Assembly: GCA_023667845.1 (NCBI GenBank)
Contig: JAMPIU010000095.1
Coordinates: 1 to 64,000, forward strand
Length of the DNA stretch: 64,000 nt
Source of the DNA: Dehalobacter sp.
GTDB taxonomy: Bacteria > Bacillota > Desulfitobacteriia > Desulfitobacteriales > Syntrophobotulaceae
Reading direction: 5' to 3'
Shown here piece after piece: positions 1 to 7,437 of the stretch. Positions within the stretch are counted from its first letter, which is position 1. Every line of letters starts with the position of its first letter. The notes under the pieces were generated by a model. The model was not told where the DNA came from, did no database searches, and was given only the letters and a program-made list of their open reading frames with translations. Both the position numbers and the translations under genes were made by a program.

Positions 1-258
1 TTCGAACATGGAGATCCTAAAGAACTTAAACAGAAGCTTGGAAATACCATGTGTATACTAGGGCTTTTTCCGGTAACGTTGTTACAATATGGTACGAAGG
101 AAGAATGTATTACTAAAGCGAAAGAATTATTGGATGATCTGGCTCCTGGCGGAGGATATATTTTCTCTACCGATAAGGAACTTCTTTCGGCGGCTGATGG
201 CAAGGCGGAAAACATTATTGCAGTAAACAAGTTTGTCATGGAGTACGGTATTTATTAA
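1..258 (+). CDS. UroD-type methyltransferase, C-terminal fragment (cut by window start)
   Basis: The reading frame is open from base 1 and ends at a TAA at 256-258, so the gene begins before the window. The 85 visible residues fit the C-terminus of the uroporphyrinogen decarboxylase (URO-D) fold: a buried strand ending in Cys-Ile-Leu-Gly, a helix beginning Gly-Thr-Lys-Glu-Glu-Cys, then the conserved PGGGYIFSTDKELL turn and a final helix. In anaerobic Firmicutes such proteins are often corrinoid or coenzyme-M type methyltransferases (MtaA/MtbA-like) rather than heme enzymes. Which of these it is cannot be decided without the N-terminal half. A small gene with a good ribosome site follows 35 bp downstream. 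Confidence 0.7.
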   Translation, partial: FEHGDPKELKQKLGNTMCILGLFPVTLLQYGTKEECITKAKELLDDLAPGGGYIFSTDKELLSAADGKAENIIAVNKFVMEYGIY

Positions 259-293
259 GGAGTATGGTATTTATTAATAGGAGGTGTTTTAGG

Positions 294-440
294 GTGGAAG
301 AACAAAAATTGTTGATCTCTTGGAGTGATATCGTTAAACAACATCCGGAGCTCGCAGATAAAGATCCTGCGATGGGTATGAATTGGGATATCGGGCAGGA
401 AATGATTTTCGCTTATGTAACTTTCCTGGCGCTCTTTTAA
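294..440 (+). CDS. Small hypothetical protein (48 aa) downstream of the UroD-type gene
   Basis: A GTG-started frame of 48 codons is preceded by a strong SD (AGGAGGTG, about 9 bases upstream) and lies 35 bp after the methyltransferase gene, before a good terminator hairpin, so it probably belongs to the same transcript. The product has a polar N-terminal half containing the stretch HPELADKDPAMGMNWDIGQE and a hydrophobic C-terminal end (MIFAYVTFLALF) that could touch a membrane or a partner protein. I do not recognise a family. Position and SD argue that it is real; its function is unknown. Confidence 0.5.
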   Translation: MEEQKLLISWSDIVKQHPELADKDPAMGMNWDIGQEMIFAYVTFLALF

Positions 441-467
441 ACAAAGAGAATAAGGAAGACTAATTTA

Positions 468-510
468 AAGAGACCGTAACGATGTTGATCGTTACGGTCT
501 CTTGATTTTG
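468..510 (+). terminator. Rho-independent terminator
   Basis: A perfect 15-bp stem (468-482 with 489-503) encloses a 6-base loop and is followed by a short, imperfect T-rich stretch. It closes the transcript of the UroD-type gene and the 48-aa gene. Confidence 0.75.
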
Positions 511-589
511 GGAACTAAAACGCCTTAGAGCCATTGACAATTGCTTCACTTTGTGAGAAGTAAAGATTTAGTTAAGCTTTTTATTGGCC

Positions 590-778
590 TTATAAGGTCC
601 TCATTTTTCCTTTTTGGCTGCTGACGTTAATTATACCAAGCGAGCTCAATTTCGGGACTTTAACGAGAACTTCAAGACGTTCGATGTTTAGGATTATTAC
701 TGGCCTAGGGAGGAATTGAGAAGCATCTTCTTCAAGAGGAAACTTTGCAAACCAGACATCACCATTATTAATAGTCAT
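590..778 (-). pseudogene. PemK/MazF-like toxin, internally shortened
   Basis: Read from the ATG at 778 the product begins MTINNGDVWFAKFPLEEDAS, then has the RPVIIL strand, which is the signature start of PemK/MazF-type endoribonuclease toxins. The frame ends after only 62 residues, against about 100-115 for the family. The last part (LSSLGIINVSSQKGKM) resembles the family C-terminus, so the gap looks like loss of roughly 30-40 middle residues, not a simple truncation. The start overlaps the end of the antitoxin gene by 11 bp, as in toxin-antitoxin operons. A working toxin is unlikely. A longer in-frame start at 835 lies inside the antitoxin gene and is not preferred. Confidence 0.55.
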
Positions 779-1001
779 TATTTTTAAGGTCTTTGTACAT
801 CTCATCCCATTCTGTCTCGGTAAGCCAGGTATCATCTTTTGGGATTACAGTAAGACCGGATTTATTAATTCTGGTATTAGATTTGGCAATCTTATCAATA
901 ACATCTTTATTTTTAATTATGAAGTCAGTAAAGACTGTGTCCTCTTTTTTTTGAGGTATTGGCATATTATCCATCTCCTCACGATTATACTTCTTATCCA
1001 T
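768..1001 (-). CDS. Putative antitoxin of the PemK-like pair
   Basis: This 77-aa acidic/basic mixed protein is encoded directly upstream of the PemK-like remnant and overlaps it by 11 bp. The C-terminal half, with a DDTWLTETEWDEMYKDL segment, is the kind of short helical region that wraps a MazF-type toxin; no DNA-binding motif is obvious. An SD-like AGGGATGG precedes the ATG at 1001; a second SD (GAGGAG) would allow a start about 11 codons later. The assignment rests mainly on gene order and toxin similarity. Since the toxin is broken, this may be a solitary antitoxin. Confidence 0.5.
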   Translation of the reverse strand: MDKKYNREEMDNMPIPQKKEDTVFTDFIIKNKDVIDKIAKSNTRINKSGLTVIPKDDTWLTETEWDEMYKDLKNNDY

Positions 1002-1118
1002 GTCATACCATCCCTAACAAGTTATTTTCAATAAATATTATATCCATTTTTTAGAATATAGAAGGTTATTGTCGGATGTGCATGGAATTAATTGTAATTA
1101 TCTGGAGATGGACACTAC

Positions 1119-1189
1119 ACATAACACGGGATTTACGCAACTTTATTAATATGAATGTGTTATGACGCTACGTAAATCCCTGAATGTTA
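1119..1189 (+). repeat. attC-like hairpin repeat 1, immediately 5' of the intron
   Basis: About 70 bases starting with a TAACACGGG block contain the arms GGGATTTACG (1128-1137) and CGTAAATCCC (1171-1180) and end in TGTTA at 1185-1189. The block aligns by eye, at roughly 70 percent, with the start of the second hairpin region at 2428-2494. The intron begins at the next base. If the intron is removed, the junction reads GTTAGAC, which fits the integron attC R' box consensus GTTRRRY. The left end (ACATAAC) fits the R'' consensus poorly, so recognition as attC is provisional. Confidence 0.4.
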
Positions 1190-1483
1190 GTGCGCCAAGC
1201 AAAGCTTGGTACTTCTTGCAAGGTGAGAGTCCTTGCTGGGCAAGGTCTAGCCAACTACCCATATCGCGTGTTGCGCCAAAACTGGCAACAGCAAGGTGAA
1301 GCGTATACAGAGAACCATATAGGCTACAGGGAGAACCGTAACTCCTGAAGTGTCAGAAGCAACTTAGATTTGAGTTTTGAGCTGGATTACGGAAGCGAAT
1401 ACTCTTGAAGAGCCCGGTGCGATAATTCCGCACGCCGGGATTCTGTGCGGGGGGTGTCGGGTAACCGGCATCTCTACTGTGAC
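1190..1483 (+). mobile_element. Short group II intron (class C-like) without reverse transcriptase
   Basis: The element starts with the group II 5' sequence GTGCG and contains the GGTGAGAGTCC block typical of domain I. It has a textbook 34-nt domain V at 1410-1443, beginning GAGCCC with the AGC catalytic triad and a CG bulge on the 3' side, followed by a domain VI hairpin and a 3' end in GAC near 1483. The whole element is only about 294 nt, has no ORF, and is shorter than even compact class C ribozymes, so domains I-IV are partly deleted. It sits directly after a hairpin, as class C introns do. Movement or splicing would need a protein supplied from elsewhere and may be impossible. Confidence 0.65.
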
Positions 1484-1507
1484 GACGACATTCCGGAGGT
1501 ATGAAAT

Positions 1508-2431
1508 ATGAATGTTTTGATTATTGGTGGAACAGGTTTTTTAGGAAGGAACTTAACCAAGGAGTTAATGTCTAGTGGTTATAAAGTATCTGTTATAACA
1601 AGAAATCGGCAATTCACAGCAGACAAAGTTGAAAATAATGTTGATCTAATAGAGTGGGATAATATTTCTCCGCTATCTTCAATTTATGATTTTAAGGAAT
1701 TTGATGTAGTTATTAATTTTGCAGGAGAATCAATCGGTAACCATCGTTGGTCCAATTTAGTTAAGCAAGAGATATTGAATAGTAGGATAAATACTACTCG
1801 TTCCATTGTTAACGCTATAAACGATGGGACTATGAATCCAAAAGTTCTAATAAACGCTTCAGCTGTAGGATACTATGGGCCTCGTCAGGATGATAAGATA
1901 GCCGAGAGTGAAGGTCCTGGACAGGATTTTCTTGCGGAAGTTTGCAAGAAATGGGAAGATGAAGCTTACAAGGTCCAAAATGAATTTACACGAGTCGTTA
2001 CTATTCGTATTGGGGTAGTATTGGGTAGCCAAGGTGCTCTTACAAGAATGGTTATACCCTTTAAATATTACATCGGTGGTCCATTAGGTAAAGGAAATCA
2101 GTGGCTTCCGTGGATTTACATTCAAGATCTAATCAGGATGTTTAGATTTATAATCGAACATGATGAGGTTACTGGTCCTGTAAATGGAACAGCACCAGAA
2201 CCAGTAAGAATGAAAGGCTTTTCAAAGATTTTAGGAGAAGTCTTAAAGAGACCATCATGGTTTCCAGTTCCCGAATTTGTATTGAAAATCGCATTAGGCC
2301 AAATGTCTGAAATGTTATTACATGGTCAAAGGGCTATTCCCCAAAAAATTAGTGATATTGGTTTCGAGTTTAAATTTCCTGATTTAAGGTCTGCTCTAGA
2401 GGATGCTTTGAGGAATCGGAACGTTGTCTAA
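1508..2431 (+). CDS. TIGR01777-type NAD-dependent epimerase/dehydratase (SDR)
   Basis: This is a 307-aa atypical short-chain dehydrogenase of the TIGR01777 / SDR39U1 group. The N-terminus has the nucleotide-binding motif GGTGFLG (residues 7-13); the family signatures NFAGESIGNHRW and SAVGYYG, and the C-terminal DUF1731-like part ending RSALEDAL, are all present. Length matches the family (about 300 aa). The substrate is unknown; the enzyme is cytoplasmic. The SD (GGAGG at 1494-1498) lies just after the group II intron end, so intron insertion left translation intact. The stop codon lies inside a GTCTAAC box, the arrangement seen in integron gene cassettes. Confidence 0.85.
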   Translation: MNVLIIGGTGFLGRNLTKELMSSGYKVSVITRNRQFTADKVENNVDLIEWDNISPLSSIYDFKEFDVVINFAGESIGNHRWSNLVKQEILNSRINTTRSIVNAINDGTMNPKVLINASAVGYYGPRQDDKIAESEGPGQDFLAEVCKKWEDEAYKVQNEFTRVVTIRIGVVLGSQGALTRMVIPFKYYIGGPLGKGNQWLPWIYIQDLIRMFRFIIEHDEVTGPVNGTAPEPVRMKGFSKILGEVLKRPSWFPVPEFVLKIALGQMSEMLLHGQRAIPQKISDIGFEFKFPDLRSALEDALRNRNVV

Positions 2432-2599
2432 CACGGCATTACCTCAACTTTGCCAATATGCATGCGGTTGGGACGCTGCGGGAATGCCTGAACGGTATCT
2501 ACAATCCTAGTATATTTGTTTTTTATCTGGGCTATATGAATGATTTTGTTAATTACTGCACAATGAATGCTTGCCCGGCGGAAATGCAAAACGTTAGAT
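2426..2599 (+). repeat. attC-like region 2
   Basis: The left end GTCTAAC (2426-2432) matches the R'' consensus RYYYAAC and is the exact complement of GTTAGAC, the box rebuilt upstream when the intron is removed. The right end GTTAGAT (2593-2599) matches R' (GTTRRRY) and is preceded by AAAAC. Between them, GGCATTACC and GGCGGAAATGC give partial inner arms. The first 70 bases resemble repeat 1. At about 174 bases the site is longer than most attC sites, so it may be one decayed site fused to the end of another. No coding function is evident in it. Confidence 0.4.
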
Positions 2600-2660
2600 G
2601 TATTCCCATGCGAGTTGCCTCCGCGACATCGTGTCGCTAAGAAAATCTATGGAGGATAAA

Positions 2661-3512
2661 ATGATTTCAATCAATTTCGAGAAATGTAAACATTGTACTG
2701 TTTGTATCAATCGTTTTAAAGGTTATTGCATCAGTAATGAGAACGGTAATCCTAAAATTGATTATATGATATGTAACCAATGTCAAAAGTGTATTGCTAT
2801 TTGTCCTCATCAGGCAATATTGATGAATGGCAAACAACCGATAAAGATTGAGGAACCTCTTAGAATTGTTGCAGATGATTTAAAAGAATTTTTAAAACGA
2901 AGGAGATCTATAAAAAAATTTAAAGATTGCAAAATACCCAGAGAAGTTTTATTGGAAATAGCTTCTGTTGCAAAGTATGCTCCTAATCAGAATAAGAATA
3001 TTGAAATAATTATTATTGATGATCTTGAATTAATTAATAAAATTGACAGATCAGCATTGAAATTTGTTTTGCGATTATATAATATATTTTTTTCTATGAA
3101 ATTCCTGACCAGCTTTATTCAATTGTTTTCAGACTCTTTGCCGACTATAAAAAAGAAAATGGAATTTGATTTACATATTAATAAACATGTTGTTAAAGAA
3201 AATACACAGGGATTGTACTTATTAATTGGGAATCCTAAGGTTCCTGTTACTGAGAGTAGTGCTCAATATCTATTATCAACGATGATCATATATGCAGAGG
3301 CCTTGGGAATCGGTAGTTGCTTAATGGATTCCCTCAAATTATCAATAAATAGAGCCCTGGCTATAAAAAATGCATTAAGAATTCCAAAAGGCAACAAAGT
3401 TCTTGGGGTACTTGCCGTAGGGTATTCAAATGAATGTATAGTTAATATTCCACAAGGATATGAGATTAATACTAGTTGGAACAGGAAAAATACCGAAACT
3501 ATTGTAGAATAA
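2661..3512 (+). CDS. Ferredoxin-nitroreductase fusion protein
   Basis: The product (283 aa from the ATG at 2661, chosen because GGAGG lies 6 bases upstream) has two [4Fe-4S] ferredoxin motifs near the N-terminus (CKHCTVC, and CNQCQKCIAICP at about 34-45). A nitroreductase fold follows from about residue 75, starting RRRSIKKFKD, with APNQ and LGIGSCLMD motifs of the FMN site. Such fusions pass electrons from low-potential donors to flavin-dependent reduction of small molecules; the substrate is unknown. The first Cys cluster lacks the usual fourth Cys-Pro, so one cluster may be incomplete. The gene lies between attC-like region 2 and a terminator facing it. Base composition is more A+T-rich than in the downstream core genes. 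Confidence 0.8.
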   Translation: MISINFEKCKHCTVCINRFKGYCISNENGNPKIDYMICNQCQKCIAICPHQAILMNGKQPIKIEEPLRIVADDLKEFLKRRRSIKKFKDCKIPREVLLEIASVAKYAPNQNKNIEIIIIDDLELINKIDRSALKFVLRLYNIFFSMKFLTSFIQLFSDSLPTIKKKMEFDLHINKHVVKENTQGLYLLIGNPKVPVTESSAQYLLSTMIIYAEALGIGSCLMDSLKLSINRALAIKNALRIPKGNKVLGVLAVGYSNECIVNIPQGYEINTSWNRKNTETIVE

Positions 3513-3652
3513 TACATAATATTTTGGTTTTTGCCCGTGCAAATTACCATCATTTACGGAAGCTGCCAGCGCAAAACTAATATAGACATATGTACCTTAA
3601 TTATCTCAAACTAACCTTCCTTTTTCCTTTCAGAGAAACATAATAAAAATAA

Positions 3653-3690
3653 AAAACGAGCTCCTTAATTTTTAATCAGGAACTCGTTTT
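3653..3690 (-). terminator. Terminator facing both ways, stronger on the minus strand
   Basis: An 11-bp stem with one mismatch (ACGAG..TCCT with AGGA..CTCGT) is flanked by A-runs on the left and TTTT on the right. On the minus strand the stem is followed by TTTTTTATTTTTATT, a strong termination tract. It ends the minus-strand small gene at 3747-3851 and probably the nitroreductase gene as well. Confidence 0.65.
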
Positions 3691-3746
3691 CACTCACTTA
3701 AGGTTTGGCTATATGAAATTAGCATCATTTTTCATCACGCCCCTTT

Positions 3747-3851
3747 TTAGGAGATTTTTTTGAGGACATTCTTTGACTCAGAAGCTTTTAAAGATTCAAG
3801 CCCAACTGAAGCGAGAATTTCTTCAATTATATTAATTTCTTTCTTGCTCAA
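3747..3851 (-). CDS. Very small hypothetical protein (34 aa), TTG start
   Basis: On the minus strand a strong SD (AAGGAGGTG, 3857-3865) stands 5 bases before a TTG that opens a 34-codon frame beginning MSKKEINIIEEILASVGLES. An in-frame ATG at 3869 would give 40 residues but would start before the SD. The peptide is charged and probably helical, has no cysteine, and shows no signal sequence. A minus-strand terminator lies 57 bp after the stop, so the gene forms a compact transcription unit. I do not recognise the family; a peptide signal, regulator or toxin component are all possible. Confidence 0.4.
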   Translation of the reverse strand: MSKKEINIIEEILASVGLESLKASESKNVLKKIS

Positions 3852-3869
3852 ATGCACACCTCCTTTCAT

Positions 3870-4120
3870 AAAACCTAATGATACCATAGAATATAAAATT
3901 TGACAAGGTAAATTTATTTACCAGACCTTTATTTGCCAGAGAAGTTAAATGAGCGTTAAATGAAATTGATCGCAAGGGCCGCGCCGTCCTGGAGCAAAAA
4001 AGTGACCTCCAGCTCCCCAATTTTGGAAGGCGATTTTGATAGGTTTATACTCAAGCCTTCACCATCTGAAGCCCGTCTACGTATGCTGTAATTAAAGCTA
4101 CCAAAAAGGCGGGAATCAAA
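3870..4120. other. Intergenic stretch with a doubtful 43-codon frame
   Basis: A frame at 3960-4091 on the plus strand (MKLIARAAPSWSKK onward, 43 codons) has no SD and no recognisable homologue by eye. It may be the tail of a decayed gene preceding the DUF3102 gene. Nothing else convincing is seen here. Confidence 0.25.
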
Positions 4121-4909
4121 ATGAATGAACCAATCACTGAACGTACGCCACTTGTCATCGCGGCTGAGATTAATAGGATCAAACAACAGACTAGTAAAAT
4201 CATGCTTACCAATGCCATTGAAGTCGGCAGGCGCCTGAAGGAGGCCAAGGCCCTGCTCCCGCATGGAGAATGGAGAACATGGCTGGTCGAATCGGTGAGC
4301 TATTCCCAGCGCACAGCCAACAGACTAATGCAGCTCTTTGAAGAATATGGAGATAAACTGTTCGCTTCCGCCGATGACGGGGGGAACTTAAATTCGTCAG
4401 CGCTGACGAATTTAACCTACTATCAGGCCCTCCTTCTTCTGGGGATTCCGGAAGACGAGCGGGAGAAATTTATCCTGCAGCATGATGTTAAAGATATGAC
4501 CACCCGGGAGCTGGATCAGGCTCTCAAACAACGGAACCAAACCACTCCGGAGAAAGAGCAGGCTCAAGTCACGCCCATACCAAATAATCCTCAGGATATC
4601 AAAATAGAATATATAACCGTCAAAAAAACCGACAAACCAAAAAGTGGGCCAACAACTGCAGCCCCCTCAACCTTTACCACGAAGTATGAAGAAAAATGCG
4701 CCGCTTGCTGCAAAACTATCGCCGATACATTCTACGAACTGCTGACAGCGCTTGGCCAACTGGCCAGACTTGATCCGGCGGTGAAGGAAAAATGCAGTAA
4801 AGACGCGAGTCGGCTTGCAGAAAATATGGTCGAAAGGCTTAAAGAGTGGCCACCTGTTATCAAGACGAATATGAAGGTTGAGACGTACGCCATCCATGAA
4901 AGGTGGTAG
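4121..4909 (+). CDS. DUF3102-domain protein
   Basis: The 262-aa protein has a DUF3102 region over roughly residues 10-150: a helix-rich segment with AIEVGRRLKEAKALLPHGEW and WLVESVSYSQRTANRLMQ, the second looking like a helix-turn-helix. This is followed by the linker TTRELDQALKQRNQ and a basic, proline-containing stretch, then a Cys-containing helical tail. DUF3102 proteins are common in Firmicutes, often near mobile DNA, and are thought to be DNA-binding or accessory factors; their role is not established. The SD (AAGGCGGGA) is modest. It is the last gene of the accessory zone and is followed by a terminator. Confidence 0.75.
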   Translation: MNEPITERTPLVIAAEINRIKQQTSKIMLTNAIEVGRRLKEAKALLPHGEWRTWLVESVSYSQRTANRLMQLFEEYGDKLFASADDGGNLNSSALTNLTYYQALLLLGIPEDEREKFILQHDVKDMTTRELDQALKQRNQTTPEKEQAQVTPIPNNPQDIKIEYITVKKTDKPKSGPTTAAPSTFTTKYEEKCAACCKTIADTFYELLTALGQLARLDPAVKEKCSKDASRLAENMVERLKEWPPVIKTNMKVETYAIHERW

Positions 4910-4987
4910 AATCGCCAACACCTTTATCCGGGAGTCGGCTTTGGCCTGCTTCATCACCGGATAGGCATTACCGGACCGTAACGAAAT

Positions 4988-5024
4988 AACAGCTGGAACA
5001 CCTTTGATTGTGTTCCGGCTGTTT
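4988..5024 (+). terminator. Terminator hairpin after the DUF3102 gene
   Basis: AACAGC-T-GGAACAC pairs with GTGTTCC-G-GCTGTT around an 8-base loop, followed by a short TTT run. It sits about 80 bp after the stop codon. Confidence 0.6.
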
Positions 5025-5104
5025 CCATATACCAATATTTATGATTATTAGTAGGAAATGATTCAGATATGTCGAAATAATAAATCGGATAAAGGGAGGT
5101 ATTT

Positions 5105-5608
5105 ATTATAGCTTATAAAAAAGTGAAAAAAGAATTAATTAGCTTATGTATTGGAGAAATAGTGGCTTCTCTTACATTTATACTTGCACTTATTTCGGTT
5201 AAGAATAATACAAACGTGAATATAGATGTGGTTATTATGTACCCTTTCTGTGTATTATTATTTATTTTATTTCAAGGAAGTTATTATTGGTTTTATCGCT
5301 TGAAAATGATAACAGGCAAAAAGGTAAATAAAAACGGATTCAGAAGAACATATAGGCTTTTGAAAATTATTGATTTAATTCTTATTCTATTGTATCCAGT
5401 GATAATCATTTTGGGATTCGCTTATGACGATGTAGTATTCACAAAATTCTCAACATTGATAGGAATATTTATTTATCTTTTTGGTATCGCAGAAATTATA
5501 AATTATTTTTATGTAAGATTGTCATATCGTAAAGCCAAAGATATAGTAGCTTTATTAAAGTTAAAGAATTTAAAGAAATCAAGCCTTAATAGCGAATTAA
5601 ATAAGTAA
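5105..5608 (+). CDS. Four-helix membrane protein of unknown function, non-standard start
   Basis: The protein has about four hydrophobic helices (near residues 8-28, 40-58, 85-103 and 113-133) and a basic C-terminus ending LKNLKKSSLNSELNK. No family is recognised. The only common start codon in the frame is a GTG at 5123, 22 bases after the strong SD (AAAGGGAGGT, 5091-5100), which is too far. ATT at 5105 or ATA at 5108 lie at a normal distance and would add 5-6 residues (IIAYKK). I prefer one of these rare starts. The coding sequence is much more A+T-rich than uppP downstream, which suggests separate origin. Confidence 0.55.
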   Translation: MIAYKKVKKELISLCIGEIVASLTFILALISVKNNTNVNIDVVIMYPFCVLLFILFQGSYYWFYRLKMITGKKVNKNGFRRTYRLLKIIDLILILLYPVIIILGFAYDDVVFTKFSTLIGIFIYLFGIAEIINYFYVRLSYRKAKDIVALLKLKNLKKSSLNSELNK

Positions 5609-5677
5609 CAACGTCCCCGTCTTGTATATCTAATTCACTCGTAAGTAAGGATACACTATTATTTCTATACAACACTA

Positions 5678-5965
5678 CTGAATATCGGTACTTCAGTTGA
5701 ACAACAATTAAATGAAGTTGGCATAAGAACAATTAAACAATGGCTTGAAGCTGGTAGTAAGCAAGCTTGGCTGAGAATAAAAGAAATGGATGACTCTGCA
5801 TGTATAAATAGGTTATATGCTTTAGAAGGTGCAATACAGGGAATTAGATGGTATGATCTTTCAGAAGCTATGAAAGGTGAGTTAAAGGAGTTTTATAACC
5901 TAAGGTTGACAGACAGCCTGTACAAGTGCCAAAATAGACCAGGCAAGAAAAAAGGGAATACATAG
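5678..5965 (+). pseudogene. TfoX C-terminal domain remnant
   Basis: Translation from about 5678 gives LNIGTSVEQQLNEVGIRT, a helix-hairpin-helix start, followed by AGSKQAWLRIKEMDD, then LYALEGAIQGIRWYDL and ELKEFYNL, all hallmarks of the TfoX/Sxy C-terminal domain. There is no ATG, GTG or TTG start and no SD; the frame is closed upstream by a stop shortly before. The N-terminal TfoX domain is absent. It is best read as a 5'-truncated remnant of a TfoX-family gene, which in other bacteria affects competence or transcription. A CTG start at 5678 is possible but unsupported. Confidence 0.6.
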
Positions 5966-5991
5966 ATCAAAATGACAGATAAGGAGACCGT

Positions 5992-6837
5992 ATGGGAACA
6001 ATTCAATTTATTATTCAATCCATTATTTTAGGTATCGTAGAAGGGATCACGGAGTTCCTGCCGGTCTCATCGACGGGCCATTTAATTATTTTTCAAAAGC
6101 TAATCGGGTTTCAGGGGACCAATCCGCATTATGTAGAGATGTATACCTATGTGATCCAGCTTGGAGCGATTTTGGCGGTCATTGTACTCTATTGGAAGAA
6201 GATCAAACAGACGCTGGTGGATTTCTTCCCGTCAAGAGTCGGCTACCAGGAATCCGGACTGAAATTCTGGCTGATGATTGTGCTGGCGTGTATTCCAGGT
6301 GCTACGATTGGAATTTTATTTGACGATACCGCGGAAAAATACCTGTTTTCCCCGATTCCTGTGGCGATAACACTTTTCCTCGGTGCAATCTTGATGATCT
6401 ACGCCGAGAATAGGCTTAGAAAAAATGCACCGGTCGGACGGGACTTGAATGTTTCCCCAAGACAGGCGGTTATGATCGGATTATTTCAATGTTTGGCGGT
6501 TATTCCGGGGATGTCCCGTTCAGCATCGACGATTATCGGCGGGTGGGTAGCCGGGCTGCCGACGGTGGCCGCCACGGAATTTTCGTTCTTCCTGGCGATT
6601 CCGGTGATGATTGGGATGAGCCTGCTGAAGGTTGTTAAAATTGGCGGTCTGGCTATTCTCACTTCGCAGGAAATCTTGTCTTTGGCTGTCGGCTTCATTG
6701 TATCCTTCCTGGTTGCAGTCATCGTTATCCAGAAATTCATTTCGTATTTACAAAGAAAACCGATGCGGATTTTTGCGATCTACAGAATGATATTTGCCGC
6801 GTTCGTACTGGCAGCCGGGGCAGCTGGTTTATTCTAA
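5992..6837 (+). CDS. uppP: Undecaprenyl-diphosphatase UppP (BacA family)
   Basis: This 281-aa integral membrane enzyme removes a phosphate from undecaprenyl diphosphate, regenerating the lipid carrier for peptidoglycan synthesis and giving bacitracin tolerance. Both active-site signatures are present: EGITEFLPVSSTGHLII (about residues 17-33) and PGMSRSASTIIGGW (about 170-183). About eight membrane helices are visible and the length is typical. The SD (AAGGAGA) stands 5 bases before the ATG. It appears to be a single-gene unit, followed by the T-box leader of the proline genes. Confidence 0.95.
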   Translation: MGTIQFIIQSIILGIVEGITEFLPVSSTGHLIIFQKLIGFQGTNPHYVEMYTYVIQLGAILAVIVLYWKKIKQTLVDFFPSRVGYQESGLKFWLMIVLACIPGATIGILFDDTAEKYLFSPIPVAITLFLGAILMIYAENRLRKNAPVGRDLNVSPRQAVMIGLFQCLAVIPGMSRSASTIIGGWVAGLPTVAATEFSFFLAIPVMIGMSLLKVVKIGGLAILTSQEILSLAVGFIVSFLVAVIVIQKFISYLQRKPMRIFAIYRMIFAAFVLAAGAAGLF

Positions 6838-6931
6838 ATCAGCTCGTTTTATCCGAATACCAGTCCTGAAGTTTATCAGACTTTCAAACATTCAGCCAGC
6901 CTTTTGGGACATTCGTCATCGAATATTCAGG

Positions 6932-6960
6932 TTGTTTCCGGATATTTTTTGTGCTAGAAT
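6932..6960 (+). promoter_or_regulatory. Sigma-A type promoter for the proline T-box transcript
   Basis: TTGTTT (6932-6937) and TAGAAT (6955-6960) are separated by 17 bases, just upstream of the T-box leader. Confidence 0.5.
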
Positions 6961-6969
6961 AAATTACAA

Positions 6970-7220
6970 TTGGAAAATTAAAACTGATGATCAACCCAGT
7001 ATGTTAACGGGTCATACAGAGAGGGGAACGATGTACACGTTTGTACAAAGCTGGAAGTTCTCTTGATAGTTAACAGAAACCCAGTTGTGAAGTGAGAATG
7101 AATAATCCTACGGCTGTCTCACCGTTATCTGAGCTTGAAGCGGCGTATTCGCAATTAAGGTGGTACCGCGGAAGATATACTTCTTTCGTCCTTAGATGGA
7201 CAGAGAAGTATTTATTTTTT
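6970..7220 (+). promoter_or_regulatory. T-box riboswitch (tRNA-sensing leader), probably proline-specific
   Basis: The conserved T-box AAGGTGGTACCGCG is at 7157-7170, followed by a terminator stem (ACTTCT..GTCC with GGAC..AGAAGT, 7178-7210) and a T-rich tract to 7220. The upstream stem I carries the AGAGAGGGG and GCTGGAAG motifs seen in these leaders. Uncharged tRNA binding would form the antiterminator and allow expression of proC-proB-proA. A CCC or CCA proline codon in an AGAAACCCAG context (about 7072-7081) is a plausible specifier, but the loop was placed by eye only. Confidence 0.88.
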
Positions 7221-7437
7221 CTGCAGCAAGTTTTTTCGCTGAACAATTAATATTTACTCGTAGACGGATTCGTAGATTCCGCTAACACCACAAATTTAGT
7301 CATCGTAATGGATGGCTAGCGTCAAGAGGAGCATGGATGCGAGCGATTATTTAATTTACGAATCAGTCTACAAAATGATCAAAAATAGTTTGCAAAATAT
7401 GATTGCAAAAATGATGAATAGGATGGGGTGTATTAAC

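Noticed and set aside
571-577. GTTAAGC as the left end of a toxin-antitoxin cassette
   Set aside because: It fits GTTRRRY, but no complementary GCTTAAC box is present at repeat 1, so a chance match is likely.
2458-2640. 60-codon plus-strand ORF (MHAVGTLRECL...)
   Set aside because: It lies entirely in the attC-like region and spacer, has no SD and no protein-like pattern.
3513-3652. Third attC-like site after the nitroreductase gene
   Set aside because: No box complementary to GTTAGAT and no matching arms were found; the short GC-rich stretch near 3530-3570 is not similar to the other two sites.
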